From NCBI GenBank assembly GCA_030041275.1, contig JASHOE010000344.1:25927-89926 (forward strand): DNA of 64,000 bases. The letters run 5' to 3'. This stretch comes from Streptosporangiaceae bacterium (GTDB lineage: Bacteria > Actinomycetota > Actinomycetes > Streptosporangiales > Streptosporangiaceae). A model generated the notes under the pieces. It did no database searches. It was not told where the DNA came from and saw only the letters and a program-made list of their open reading frames with translations. Of the stretch, positions 10,028 through 20,465 are shown one piece after another (position 1 is the stretch's first letter; each line of letters begins with the position of its first letter). The position numbers and the translations under genes were made by a program.

Positions 10028-10735
10028 CTATCGGGCCGGATCGAGCCGGCCGACCGGGACATGCGGCGGCGTACTGGCCATGCTGTCGATTCGGTCGAGC
10101 ATGGGCTGGCAGCCCAGGCGCTCAGCGATGCCGTGGGCCTCGTCGACGGCCTGGGCCGCTGCCTCGGTGTCCCCGGCTTCGCCGAGGTAGTCGGCGTGGT
10201 CGAGCAGCCCATGCGCGAGGTGGTACGGCGTGCCGCGCTCGCGCAGCCCGCGGATGGCAGCAGTGAAGGAGTCTCCCGCCGTGCCCGCGGCGTCGCGCCC
10301 GGCAACGCGGGCGCAGGCGAGGTCACGCTCGGCGATGAGCAATCTCGGGAGCTGGCCGGGCTGGCGAGCGTCTACCATGCCGAGCAACTCGAGAGTGGCG
10401 GCCGTGTCGCTGAGCTCCCATGCCATTCGGGCGGCGAGCGGTCTGCGAGACCGGGGACGCCTGCCTCCTCGCCCAGCCGAGCACACCCGCCGCTCGGCGA
10501 CCGGTGCAACCTTTCCGCGACCGCCCAGCGCGGCAGGCGCGGCCAGCACCAGCGGACCGGTAGGCCGCTGCGGCTGCGCCGCGCCCGCCAGCGCGTGCCC
10601 GCACGCGGTACAAAACCGCTTGCCGGGCACCGTGGGTGCGCCGCAGGCCGGGCACCCCGCCAGCGGGGCCCCGCATTCCCCGCAGAACAGGTCGCCCGAC
10701 TCCAGCGATGCACCGCACTGGTCGCACTGGTCCAT
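10028..10735 (-). pseudogene. Probable internal-deletion remnant: double zinc ribbon N-terminus joined to TPR C-terminus of a cyclase/AAA/TPR regulator
   Basis: MDQCDQCGASLESGDLFCGECGAPL...CPACGAPTVPGKRFCTACG...PVAERRVCS then directly ...PLAARMAWELSDTAATLELLGMVDARQPGQLPRLL; cyclase and ATPase core missing. Confidence 0.6.
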
Positions 10736-11232
10736 CAGTGGGCACCGAGCGTCGCTGGTGCCAGGGCAGGAACGTGCCGCAGGCTTGGCCGCAGTGGTGC
10801 GTGCCGGTCTGCCAAGTTCATGGGGGCCGCCCCTCCCGTGGGGTAACCCTATGAATCCGGCCCGGCTAGGCGCATGGGCAGATCTGCCTATCTTTTACGG
10901 TCGGGCACCCCCATCGGACGCGGAAAAAATCCGCGCGGCGGCTCGCGCAGCAGCCGGGAATCAGCGGCCACCATAAGGCCGCCGGCGCTGAGCCGGACTG
11001 GCCGCGGCCGGACGAAATGCACGAGGGCCTGGCGACCTCGTTACTTGTCAGTAAATCAGGAGCCTTGCGTTCTCCCGGTTTCTAGGTGGTTCTGCCTATA
11101 CTGCAGTTCAGCGCCGCCCGGCCTCGGTAACTCAGAACCGCGCACCCGCTCTCGCGGTTGGCTGGAGTTGGCCATGTGCGGCGCACCGGTAACGCCTGAT
11201 TGGGGACGTAACGCTGCCCTGGGGGAAGGCGA

Positions 11233-13929
11233 GTGTTACGCGAGTTTCAGCGTGGGTGGGGATTGGCGCATACAGACGCCGCTGGGCTGCTGGAGCGAGC
11301 GGAGCAGCTAGGCGGCTTGCGAGCGTCCCTTGCGGACGTGATCAGTGGCTCTCGCGGCGCAACTGTGCTGGTGACCGGCGAGGCTGGGATAGGCAAGACG
11401 ACGCTGTTGCGTCATTTCGCGGACCGGGTGGCGGGCTCCGCGCGGTTCTTCTGGACTGCCTGCGATCCGCTGTTCACACCGCGGCCGCTCGGGCCGCTGC
11501 TGGAACTGGCTGACTCGGCTGGCGGTGCTCTCGCCGAGCGCGTCGCGAGCGGCGGCAAGGCGTTCGACGTCGCCGCGACGCTGCTGACTGAGCTGCGGAT
11601 CGGCGGCCCCACGGTCGTCGTGATCGAGGACGCCCACTGGGCGGACGAGGCGACGCTCGATGTGGTCCGGCTGCTGGCCCGTCGCATAGACACGGTGCCC
11701 GTGCTGCTGGTGCTGAGCTACCGCGACGACCAGCTCGACCGCGCGCATCCGTTGCGCGTCGTCGTCGGTGAGCTGCCGGGGGACGGATGTCAGGTGACGC
11801 GCGTCGCGGTCCCGAGCCTGTCCGAGTCGGCCGTGGCCGCGCTCGCAGGTCCGGCAGGCGTGGATCCGGCGACGCTGTACGAGCGCACGGCGGGCAATCC
11901 CTTCTTCGTGACCGAGGTGCTCGCGGGGGGCGCCGGAGAGATCCCGAATTCGGTCCGGGACGCAGTCCTGGCGCGGGCCGCGAAGCTGGGCGGACCTGCA
12001 CGCGACCTCATCGACGCCGCGGCGGTGGTGCCAGGCCACCTGGAGAGCTGGATGCTGGAGGCGCTGCAGACGGCACCCCGGAGCGTGCAGCATGCGAGCC
12101 TGGATGAGTGCATCGGCTCGGGCATGCTCACGGCGCTGGACGGGCGTGTCGCGTTCCGACACGAGATCGCGCGGCTGGTGATCGAGGAGTCGCTCCCGCC
12201 CGGTCGGCGCGCCATGCTGCACGCCAGAGCGCTGTTGATCCTCACGGGAAACGAAGACGCTCAGCCCGACTGGGCCCGGATGGCGCACCACGCCGAGGCG
12301 GCTGGCGACCACGCGGCCGTGCTGCGGTACGCGCCAACCGCGGCGAAGGCGGCTGCGAAGCTGGGGGCGCACCGTGAAGCGGCGGACCTCTACAGGCGAG
12401 CGTTGCGATCTGCCGGGCGGCTGGCACCCGACGAACGAGCCGGCCTGCTCGAAGCGTTCGCCGCGGAGTCGTATCTGACAGCGCTGGGGACTGAGGCGAT
12501 CGCGAGTCTCAGCGAGGCGGTCGAGATCTACCAGACCGTGGGCGACCTGCTAGCCGAGGGGCGGACGCTCGTGCAGCTCGCCCGGCACTTCGGTCGAAAC
12601 GGGAGTCACGCGAACGGGCTGGCCGCTGCCCGGCGGGCGGTCGCAGTCCTTGAGCAGCTGCCGCCCACTGCGGAGCTCGCGCTGGCCTACGTGCACCTGT
12701 CCGGCGCTTACGCGGTGGCGCGCCATCCGGACGCGATCAGCTCCAGCGAGCGGGCGATCAGGCTGGGCGAGGAGGTTGGCTGCCCGGAGGCGGTCTACAA
12801 CGGGCTCGCCAACATCGGGACTATCGAGATCGAGCGCGGTGAGCTCGCGGGCGTGCAGAAACTGGAGCGCAGCCGACACCTGGCCGAGCAAGCTGGTGAC
12901 AGTACTGGCGTGACCCGGGCATACATGCACCTGTGCTGGATGCTCACCGTGCGCCGCGAGTGGCATCTGCTCGAGCGGTACCTGGTGCCCGCGATGGCCT
13001 ACAGCCGCGAGCACGGGCAGGAGCTGTGGCTAGACCAGCTGGAGGCGTTCCAGATCCAGGCCGACCTGGCGGCGGGTCGGTGGGATGAGGCCGCCCGAGC
13101 TGCGGCTGCCGTCGTCGCCCGGCCGCGGCCGTCACCCGCGCCGAGCCGCTGTAGTGCGCTGCTGGTGCAGGCGAGGATCTGGGCGCGGCGCGGCGAGCCG
13201 GGCTACGGGGCCCTGCTCGAGGAAGCGCGCCGCCTGGCGAAGCTGCCGACGACCGAGCACCTAGGCCTGGCCGTGGCCGCGGCGGTCGCTGAGGCTGCGT
13301 GGCTCGAGGGTCGGCTCACCGACGTGCTGGCCGAAACGATTCCCGAGGGCCCGGCGGCTGAGCGCGATCCGCTCGGCGTCCTGGAGCTGCGCTGCTGGTG
13401 GTGGCGGGCGGGCGCGGACGAGCAAGGCGCTGACGAGCAAAGCGCTGACGAGCAAAGCGCGGATTCCCTGCCCGAGCCGTTCCGCCTGCTGCTGACCGGT
13501 GACTGGCAGGGGGCGGCGCAGTGGTGGCAGCAGCAAGGCAGCCCCTACGAGGCCGCGCTTGCGGTGTCGGGATCCGGCGACGTGGCCGCTCTGCGCGCGG
13601 CAACCGACGTGCTGCGCGGTCTCGGTGCGCGCGCGGCGGTGGCGGCGCTCGGCAGGGAACTCCGGGCGCTCGGTGAGCGTGCCGTGCCAGGCGACCGGCG
13701 GGCGACTGCGCCCGCATATCCGCTCAGCCTCACGCAGCGCGAGTGGGAGGTGCTCCAGTTGCTGACCGCCGGGATGCGTAACGCGGAGATCGCAGCGCGC
13801 CTGGTCGTTTCGCCGCGCACGGTCGACCATCACGTGTCCGCGGTGCTGGCCAAGCTGAACGTGCGAACACGCAGCGAGGCGGTCGCGGCGGCCATCCGCC
13901 TCGGCCTGATACAGGCGTTACCGGCCTAG
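11233..13929 (+). CDS. LuxR family regulator with N-terminal AAA ATPase (LAL type)
   Basis: 898 aa, Walker A GEAGIGKTTLLRHF, VIEDAHWADEATLDVVR, C-terminal LTQREWEVLQLLTAGMRNAEIAARLVVSPRTVDHHVSAVLAKLNVRTRSEAV. Confidence 0.92.
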   Translation: MLREFQRGWGLAHTDAAGLLERAEQLGGLRASLADVISGSRGATVLVTGEAGIGKTTLLRHFADRVAGSARFFWTACDPLFTPRPLGPLLELADSAGGALAERVASGGKAFDVAATLLTELRIGGPTVVVIEDAHWADEATLDVVRLLARRIDTVPVLLVLSYRDDQLDRAHPLRVVVGELPGDGCQVTRVAVPSLSESAVAALAGPAGVDPATLYERTAGNPFFVTEVLAGGAGEIPNSVRDAVLARAAKLGGPARDLIDAAAVVPGHLESWMLEALQTAPRSVQHASLDECIGSGMLTALDGRVAFRHEIARLVIEESLPPGRRAMLHARALLILTGNEDAQPDWARMAHHAEAAGDHAAVLRYAPTAAKAAAKLGAHREAADLYRRALRSAGRLAPDERAGLLEAFAAESYLTALGTEAIASLSEAVEIYQTVGDLLAEGRTLVQLARHFGRNGSHANGLAAARRAVAVLEQLPPTAELALAYVHLSGAYAVARHPDAISSSERAIRLGEEVGCPEAVYNGLANIGTIEIERGELAGVQKLERSRHLAEQAGDSTGVTRAYMHLCWMLTVRREWHLLERYLVPAMAYSREHGQELWLDQLEAFQIQADLAAGRWDEAARAAAAVVARPRPSPAPSRCSALLVQARIWARRGEPGYGALLEEARRLAKLPTTEHLGLAVAAAVAEAAWLEGRLTDVLAETIPEGPAAERDPLGVLELRCWWWRAGADEQGADEQSADEQSADSLPEPFRLLLTGDWQGAAQWWQQQGSPYEAALAVSGSGDVAALRAATDVLRGLGARAAVAALGRELRALGERAVPGDRRATAPAYPLSLTQREWEVLQLLTAGMRNAEIAARLVVSPRTVDHHVSAVLAKLNVRTRSEAVAAAIRLGLIQALPA

Positions 13930-16137
13930 CCCGTTCGGCACCACCGGGAGCGGGCCGAGCGGCCGGTGCTCCTTCTCTGTGCACGCCATGAACGGCCCGT
14001 TGTCTCGTGACATCAGCACCGCCAGGTGCGGGTCGCAGTGGTCCAGCCACCAGTTCGACATCGTGCCCTCGCTGCGGGCCCGTTCCCACTCCTTCCAGAG
14101 CGACATCAGCCGCATCGTTGCCTCGGCGTGCCGGTACCACTCAGGGCACCAGGTCAGGTGGCCGCCAAGTCGGCGGCGTACCACCTGAGCCAGGACCTCC
14201 TGGACCCAAGACTCCAGGTCGGAGCAGGCCGGGGTGGTCGGCTCGCGAGCCAGACTCGCCAGGTTCACGCCATCGGGCGGGACGCCGACCGACGCACCGG
14301 TAGCGCGTCGCCCGTACTGTCCGGCCGCGGCGTCTGCTCGAAGGCCAACCGGAGTGTGGCCGTCGACGTGCTCGTCCGGCTGTCTTGTGTCGCGGGTGCG
14401 TAGGTCGTAGCCTGCCCAGCCATCGAGGACCGGTTCGCGACCGCGGGTCGTGCGCACTCGCTCAGCGTGCGGTCCGCGATACCAGGGCTCGGTCCGCACG
14501 AGGATGGGCCGGCTGCCGGAGGGAAAGAGTATGGCCCGCCCCATCGGCAGGGCAGCGAGGTCACTGACCTCGAGAATCCGCTCAACTCGCGTGGCGGTCG
14601 TCGTTGACGTGCTGCCGGCTCGCCCGCGCTGGACGCTCACGCTGGTGGCCCGCGGAGCGTAGTCGCCGATGAGCTGGCTCAGGTTACCGAGGAAGCAAGG
14701 GTCTACCTCTCCGCCGCCATAAACTCTGATGCTTGCCGAGGACCAAAGCCTCGTCATCCCCTCCTCACCCCACACGGCCACTCCCTGCGCCCAGCTCTGC
14801 AGCATCGTCATCAACACGATGCCGCGCGATCCGTAATGGCTGTACAGGTCGGGCAGATCCTTCCAGCGGCAGACGTTGGCTGCTTCGTCCAGGACGCAGA
14901 GCAAGGGGACTGGCAGCCGCCCGCCCGGGCTGCGGGTAGCGAGCTCTTCCGCGGCCTCGACGGTGGCGACCGTGAGCGCCGTCACTAGCGGTGCCGCGTT
15001 GCCCTGGCCTTCCCTGGACAGCAGATAAAGCGTGCCGGCTCCGGCAACGAAGTCCTGCGGGCTGAACTCCGGTCGGTTGCGGGCCGCCGCGCCCCGCGTA
15101 ACCCACTCCGTGATAGCCGGATTGACCAGGAAGCTAACGATCTTCTCCGCGGTCCCGTACACACCCGCACGCTGCTTTTCGGGAGAGTTGATCACACCCT
15201 GTACCGCCTGAGCAGGCAGGTCGTAGCCGGCCGCGCGCAGGATGTCGACCGGCATGACCTCGGTCGGGTCGGCCGTCCACTCGAACACGGTCGTGATGGG
15301 CGTATGGCCAGTTGCCGCCGCGAGCAACAGGAAGGCAAGCAACTGCTCGCCCTTGGGGTCGAAGAAAGCGTCCTGGCGAGCGGCGACAGGACGGGCGGCG
15401 TGAGCGAGCACGGCCGCCAGCCGCGCAGCCTTGTCGAGCGTTGTGACATAGCTCAGCGGGTTCCACCACCACGATGGTGGTTCCGTCGCGACGGCCTGGG
15501 GATCGAACACCCAGACCGGCCCGCTATCCGCTCGGAACGTCCGGGTCGTGTCGACGACGTCGCGCTTGTTCGACGTCGCCACGACGGCGCCCGGGGCATC
15601 GAGAATGGCCGGAACAACGCGCGAGGTGGTCTTGCCGCGCCGGGCGCCCCAGATATCGGCTTGCGTCATTTCCCAGTTGCCGTACACCGGCTTGCCCGTG
15701 TTCAGGGCGACGCCGATACGCACGCCCGGCACCGTGCCCTGCACCCCGAGCCGGGTCGCCGCCGCGGTTGCCCGCTCGCCGGAGAATGCGGCGTGGTCAC
15801 GCCGGGAAGCCATGTGCCGTACCGCCGCGTCGACGGTGAGGCGACGGCGTGGTCCGAACTGGTGCCGGGCAACGACGACGCCGACGACGATGACCAGCGC
15901 GGTCTCGGCGGCGGCTGCCGCCGACGCGCCCGGCCCGGGCCAGGTGGTCGCGCCGGCGGCGAGCGAGATCACGGCGGCCAACGGATTGCCGGCGGGCGGT
16001 GGCCGGTGGTCGACTGCGGCTCCGAACCGCAGCGCCAGCCAGGTGCAGAGGACCAGCACGATGAGGGTCCCGAGCAGGACAGCAGCCAACTTAGTGAGTA
16101 ATTCCTCTACCGTCCGGGACGGCCGCATCGCGCTCAT
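13918..16137 (-). CDS. VirD4/TraG/TraM-like type IV coupling ATPase
   Basis: 739 aa; N-terminal TM pair, Walker A WGARRGKTTSRVVPAIL, VVATSNKRDVVDTT, VPLLCVLDEAANVCRWKDLPDLYSHYGSRGIVLMTMLQSWAQG (Walker B region). Confidence 0.85.
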   Translation of the reverse strand: MSAMRPSRTVEELLTKLAAVLLGTLIVLVLCTWLALRFGAAVDHRPPPAGNPLAAVISLAAGATTWPGPGASAAAAAETALVIVVGVVVARHQFGPRRRLTVDAAVRHMASRRDHAAFSGERATAAATRLGVQGTVPGVRIGVALNTGKPVYGNWEMTQADIWGARRGKTTSRVVPAILDAPGAVVATSNKRDVVDTTRTFRADSGPVWVFDPQAVATEPPSWWWNPLSYVTTLDKAARLAAVLAHAARPVAARQDAFFDPKGEQLLAFLLLAAATGHTPITTVFEWTADPTEVMPVDILRAAGYDLPAQAVQGVINSPEKQRAGVYGTAEKIVSFLVNPAITEWVTRGAAARNRPEFSPQDFVAGAGTLYLLSREGQGNAAPLVTALTVATVEAAEELATRSPGGRLPVPLLCVLDEAANVCRWKDLPDLYSHYGSRGIVLMTMLQSWAQGVAVWGEEGMTRLWSSASIRVYGGGEVDPCFLGNLSQLIGDYAPRATSVSVQRGRAGSTSTTTATRVERILEVSDLAALPMGRAILFPSGSRPILVRTEPWYRGPHAERVRTTRGREPVLDGWAGYDLRTRDTRQPDEHVDGHTPVGLRADAAAGQYGRRATGASVGVPPDGVNLASLAREPTTPACSDLESWVQEVLAQVVRRRLGGHLTWCPEWYRHAEATMRLMSLWKEWERARSEGTMSNWWLDHCDPHLAVLMSRDNGPFMACTEKEHRPLGPLPVVPNGLGR

Positions 16138-16967
16138 CGGTGGCTCTCCGCGTCGAGCGGCCTGCCGGAGCCGTTGATGTTCAGCTCGGTCGCGGTGAAC
16201 TCGGCCTGACGCGGCAGGTGGAGCCGCGGCAGCAGGGCCGGATCATCCCTGAGGATCCGGGCGTGCAGGTCGAGGAGCTCGGGTCCAGGATCGATGCCAT
16301 GGCCGACGGCCAGCACAGTGCGCACTTCCCGGTAGCAGGCCAGCGCCTCGGCGCGTGATCCGGCGCAGTACAAGGCGATCATGAGCTGTGCCCAGCTGTG
16401 CTCGTGCAGCGGGTCCTCGGCCACCATGGCGCGCAGATCCGGCAGCACGCCCCGGTGCTGGCCAAGCGCCAGCCGCGCATCGACCAGAGCGGCCCTGGCC
16501 GCACGGAACTCATCGAGCAGGCGTGCCCGCGCCGACGTGGCGGGGAGGTCGGCTAGCTCGGGTTGCCGCCACAGCCGTAGCGCAGCGCCCAGCAGGCTCG
16601 CAGCCGACGGCGAGTCTCCGACGTCCAGCGCAGCCTGGCCGCGATCGGCAAGGCTGCGGAACGCCGCCAGGTCGCACTCGTCATCACCGGCCTGTAACGC
16701 ATAGCCGGGGGGTCGGGTTTCGAGCCGCTTCGAGTATGGTCCGAGCGCGCGTCGGGTCGCATGGACGAGCGAGCGCAGCGCGCTTCTCCCGTCACCAGAA
16801 GGCGGACTGTCCCCCCATAGTGCCGCGATGAGGCTGGGCCGGGAGCACGGCTGGCGGGCGCGCAGAACCAGTTCGGCTACCAGTCGGCGCTCGAGCCGTT
16901 GGGCGAGGACGAGTGGTCGCGCGTCATCGCCGCACACTTCGACTGGGCCAAGGATCCTGAAGTCCAC
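16134..16967 (-). CDS. SARP/BTAD family transcriptional regulator
   Basis: MDFRILGPVEVCGDDARPLVLAQRLERRLVAELVL... plus BTAD DEFRAARAALVDARLALGQH; ATGA overlap with downstream coupling ATPase. Confidence 0.88.
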   Translation of the reverse strand: MDFRILGPVEVCGDDARPLVLAQRLERRLVAELVLRARQPCSRPSLIAALWGDSPPSGDGRSALRSLVHATRRALGPYSKRLETRPPGYALQAGDDECDLAAFRSLADRGQAALDVGDSPSAASLLGAALRLWRQPELADLPATSARARLLDEFRAARAALVDARLALGQHRGVLPDLRAMVAEDPLHEHSWAQLMIALYCAGSRAEALACYREVRTVLAVGHGIDPGPELLDLHARILRDDPALLPRLHLPRQAEFTATELNINGSGRPLDAESHR

Positions 16968-17295
16968 TCGCCCTTACTCCGCCCGCGAGAAATCGTTAGC
17001 GGCCACGCTAAGGCGCAGCACGCCAGCGCACCGACTACTTAGATCGCAATTCACCCGAGCAACCGAGCTAACTCGCGGCGTCATCAGCAGCGCTACCAGC
17101 AACTACGTCGACACCGGGGTACTGCTCATCACTCGCCGACTCACCCACCGCTCACACGCCCCTAACGCTGGTCGGCACCTTGTTCGCTACGGTCGCCACC
17201 ATCGTCGTGGTGTGACGACGCGACTCGGCGGGACTGCTGCTCGTGTCCTGGCGCGAGGCGCCGGCCAAGCACATCAGCGAGCTCGGGAGCACGGC

Positions 17296-17898
17296 ATGGG
17301 CATGAGGACGCCGCGGTGGGATCGACCGTCGCCGGCTTTCCTGTGCCGGGGCGCGGCCGCACTCACCGCTGCCGCATCACTGGCAGCGTGCGGTGCCGGC
17401 ATTCGACCGGTTAGCCTCCCGGCCAAGCAGTCAAGCTCCGCGGCGGCTGCGCCTGCACCCCGGCCAGCCGTACCGCGATCACCGCGGCAGACGGTGATCG
17501 CGGCGTACCTGGCCTTCTGGCCGGCGTCAAGCCGGGCCGAGAAGGCCGGTAACGCGGCCGCGGCACGGACCATCCTCGCCGCGTACGCCGATCCGAACTA
17601 CATCAGCTACATGATCACGGGCATGCAAGCCGCATGGGCGAAGCATGAGGTCAGCTGGGGTGCCAGCGTGGAGCACATCCAGTCGGTCACGCTGGGAGTC
17701 ATCAAGGGCGAGCAGACGGCCCTGGTGAAGGACTGTCAGGACGACAGCCACGACGGCCTCGCGGATGCTAAGACCGGTGATCTTCTGCCAGGCACGGTCG
17801 GCTCGGCGCAGCAGGAGCTGTATGCATCGCTGAGCCTGATCAACGGGCGCTGGCTCGTCGAGCAAGTCACCTTCGTGGGGGACACATGCACCGGCTAG
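17296..17898 (+). CDS. Putative lipoprotein of secretion/pilus locus
   Basis: Signal peptide with lipobox LAACGAG; 3' end overlaps next CDS. Confidence 0.7.
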   Translation: MGMRTPRWDRPSPAFLCRGAAALTAAASLAACGAGIRPVSLPAKQSSSAAAAPAPRPAVPRSPRQTVIAAYLAFWPASSRAEKAGNAAAARTILAAYADPNYISYMITGMQAAWAKHEVSWGASVEHIQSVTLGVIKGEQTALVKDCQDDSHDGLADAKTGDLLPGTVGSAQQELYASLSLINGRWLVEQVTFVGDTCTG

Positions 17899-18752
17899 GC
17901 AGGCTTCTTGCAGCCGCGACTCTCGTCCTCGCGCTAGCGGCGGGTGGCGCCGTGGCGATGATGAGCAGCGCGCCATCGGCCAGCGCCGCGGGCGGAGCCA
18001 GTTGCAGTGGTTACAACGTCGGAGGCGAGGCGTGGGCCGTCCAGTGCGGTGCGGGGGGCGACGCTGGCAGCGCCAGCGCTGGCAGCGTTGTCGACGTTTG
18101 CACGTACTACACGCTGGCCGAGGCCGTGCAGATGTACCTGATGATCCCCTCCGTCGCGGCCCAGTACGACGCGCCGCCCGGCTACATCTACCTGGTCCAG
18201 GACTGCCCGGACCAGTACTTCTCTGACTTTGCCGCCACCTTGTTCGCCAACGGGGGCAGCCTGACCACTCAGGACCTTGCTGACGAGGCTTACGCCGAGC
18301 TATCGCCGCCTGCTCTGTCCGTCGGCACCGCACCGCCGTCCGGTCGCGACGGTCTTGTCGGTCTACCCGAGTGGTTCTGGATCGGCGCTGCGGACTACCA
18401 GACGTTGTCGAGGACGGTAACGCAGGCCGGTCTGTCGGCGACGGTCACTGCGAAGCCCGGGCCGCTGGTCATCAACCCCGGCGACGGGCAGCCCAGCTTT
18501 TCCTGTCCGGCGCCGGGCACGCCCTATAACCCGAGCGAGCTCGCCGGCAGTCAGCAATCAGACTGCACGCACCTGTATACGCGGCCCTCCGCAGGTCAGC
18601 CTGGCAACGAGTTCAGCATCTCGGTCAGCGTCACCTGGAGTGCGACGTGGACCGGCACAGGCAGCACCGGCGGCACGCTCGGGCCGATCACCAGGACCAC
18701 GACGATCGAGCTGACGATCGCCCAGGCCGAGAGCGTCGGTAGCGGAGACTGA
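17886..18752 (+). CDS. Secreted hypothetical protein of secretion/pilus locus
   Basis: MHRLGRLLAAATLVLALAAGGAVAMMSSAPSASA signal peptide; extracellular Thr/Ser-rich C-terminus. Confidence 0.75.
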   Translation: MHRLGRLLAAATLVLALAAGGAVAMMSSAPSASAAGGASCSGYNVGGEAWAVQCGAGGDAGSASAGSVVDVCTYYTLAEAVQMYLMIPSVAAQYDAPPGYIYLVQDCPDQYFSDFAATLFANGGSLTTQDLADEAYAELSPPALSVGTAPPSGRDGLVGLPEWFWIGAADYQTLSRTVTQAGLSATVTAKPGPLVINPGDGQPSFSCPAPGTPYNPSELAGSQQSDCTHLYTRPSAGQPGNEFSISVSVTWSATWTGTGSTGGTLGPITRTTTIELTIAQAESVGSGD

Positions 18753-18754
18753 GC

Positions 18755-19483
18755 ATGAACGACGAACGGAGCCAGGGCTCGGTTGGCACCGTCTATTTCC
18801 CTGAGACCGATACCGTCGCCCTGCAGCGGGGTGACAGGCTCGCCGCGCCGAGCCACCTGGTGCGCCTGCCCCGCAGGCGCCGTCCGGTGATGATCGTCGC
18901 CGCTGCCGTCCTGGTCGGCCTCGGCATTCTCATCAGCGTGGCCATGTACCAGCGGGTCAATCGCCAGGTCCAGGTCCTGGTGGTGCGGCGCGACGTCCCC
19001 GCTGGCACGGTGATCACCGCGGCTGATCTCGGCACTGCGAGCCTCGCGGCAACCGGGGTCTCCGACATCTCAGCCACGCAGAGCAGGCAGGTAGTCGGTC
19101 TCATTGCGGCCGGCGCGCTGCACCCAGGGATGCTGCTGGCGGCCTCTGATCTTGTGACCAGCCTTCCGCCCGCCCCAGGTCAGGTGCTCGTCGCGGTGAG
19201 CCTCCGCCCGTCAGCGCTGCTCGCGAGCGGGCTCGTGCCAGGCGACCACGTCATGCTGGTTGCCACGCCCGGAGTCATCGGCGAGGACAGCTCGGGCGGC
19301 ACGCCGAACGACAGCCTGACGTCGCCGGTCGCCGGCGTTGTCCTCGCTGTCAGCGCGATGCCAAACCAGGATGGCGACGTTGTCGTCGATGTGCTCGTGC
19401 CTGCCAGCGCCGGGGCCGCTGTTGTGCAGCAGGACTCGACGGGGCAGCTCGGCCTCGTTATCACGAAGCGGGCGGCGCGATGA
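18755..19483 (+). CDS. SAF domain (CpaB/RcpC-like) protein
   Basis: Single TM then VQVLVVRRDVPAGTVITAADLGTASLAA SAF motif. Confidence 0.82.
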   Translation: MNDERSQGSVGTVYFPETDTVALQRGDRLAAPSHLVRLPRRRRPVMIVAAAVLVGLGILISVAMYQRVNRQVQVLVVRRDVPAGTVITAADLGTASLAATGVSDISATQSRQVVGLIAAGALHPGMLLAASDLVTSLPPAPGQVLVAVSLRPSALLASGLVPGDHVMLVATPGVIGEDSSGGTPNDSLTSPVAGVVLAVSAMPNQDGDVVVDVLVPASAGAAVVQQDSTGQLGLVITKRAAR

Positions 19484-20271
19484 CCGTATGCGCGCTGCTG
19501 TCAGCGGGCGGGTCACCAGGTGTCACGACCGCCGCGCTCGCGCTCGCCATGACCTGGCCGGGCTCGGTGCTGGTCGCGGAGACAGACCCATCCGGTGGCG
19601 ATGTGCTCGCCGGCTATTTTGCCGGGCACGTTCCAGCCACCCGCGGGCTGCTGAACGTGGCGTACGAGGCAACGACGGTCCAAGCCGCAACCGAGGCGGT
19701 CGCGGGTCAGCTCCTCGCGCTCGACGAACTCGGCATGCACCGAGTCCTTCCGGGCCTCGCTGACCCTCGACACGCCCCTCCGCTGCGCATGACATGGCAC
19801 CTGCTCGCAGAGGCGCTCGCGGCGCAGTCAACGTGCGTGCTCGCCGATTGCGGGCGCCTGGACGGCGGCCCTGGCCAGGAGCAAATCCTCCACGTAGCCG
19901 GGCAGGTCGTGCTCGTGCTGAGGCCAACGCTGCGCCAGGCTGCAGCCGCCCGGCCGCGAGTCGAGATGCTCACCCAGCTGAAGGGCGGCCTGGCCGGTCC
20001 CGTTGGCCTGCTGGTCATCGGTCATGGGCCGGTTACCGCGGCAGAGCTCTCGCGCGCGCTTGGCCTGCCTGTGGTCGGCACCCTGCCCAACGACCGCAAG
20101 TCGGCGCTGGTCCTTTCTGACGGGGCGTATGCCCGGCGCGGTCTCGAGTCGGGCCCGCTGCTACGGGCGGCTGCTGCAACGGCCCGAGCGCTGAGCACGA
20201 GCTGCCAGCAGGCGTCGGACGGTCCCGGCAGCCGGCTAATCCAGCCCCAGGACGCGCAGCCTGTGGCCTAG
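19480..20271 (+). CDS. CpaE/MinD-like P-loop protein without canonical Walker A lysine
   Basis: MTVCALLSAGGSPGVTTAALALAMTWPGSVLVAETDPSGGD; ATGA-type coupling to the SAF gene. Confidence 0.7.
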   Translation: MTVCALLSAGGSPGVTTAALALAMTWPGSVLVAETDPSGGDVLAGYFAGHVPATRGLLNVAYEATTVQAATEAVAGQLLALDELGMHRVLPGLADPRHAPPLRMTWHLLAEALAAQSTCVLADCGRLDGGPGQEQILHVAGQVVLVLRPTLRQAAAARPRVEMLTQLKGGLAGPVGLLVIGHGPVTAAELSRALGLPVVGTLPNDRKSALVLSDGAYARRGLESGPLLRAAAATARALSTSCQQASDGPGSRLIQPQDAQPVA

Positions 20272-20465
20272 GAAGTCTCGCTAGCTCTTGAGATTCATGG
20301 TGTGGCGCGAGAAGTTGAGGGTGCGGCGCCCGGCAATGATCCCTGTGCCGGTGACGGGATGGGTCGGGCAGGGACGGGGGTAGCAGCGTGCCCGACTTCG
20401 CCGCCACGATGGCGCACCTCGGGCTTATGGCGCACCGGTTCTCTCGGGAAAGGGGATCAGCAAGG

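Noticed and set aside
17101-17213. Short hydrophobic reading frame ending TPLTLVGTLFATVATIVVV before the lipoprotein gene
   Set aside because: No convincing start codon or RBS found; could be a small membrane peptide but evidence is too weak.
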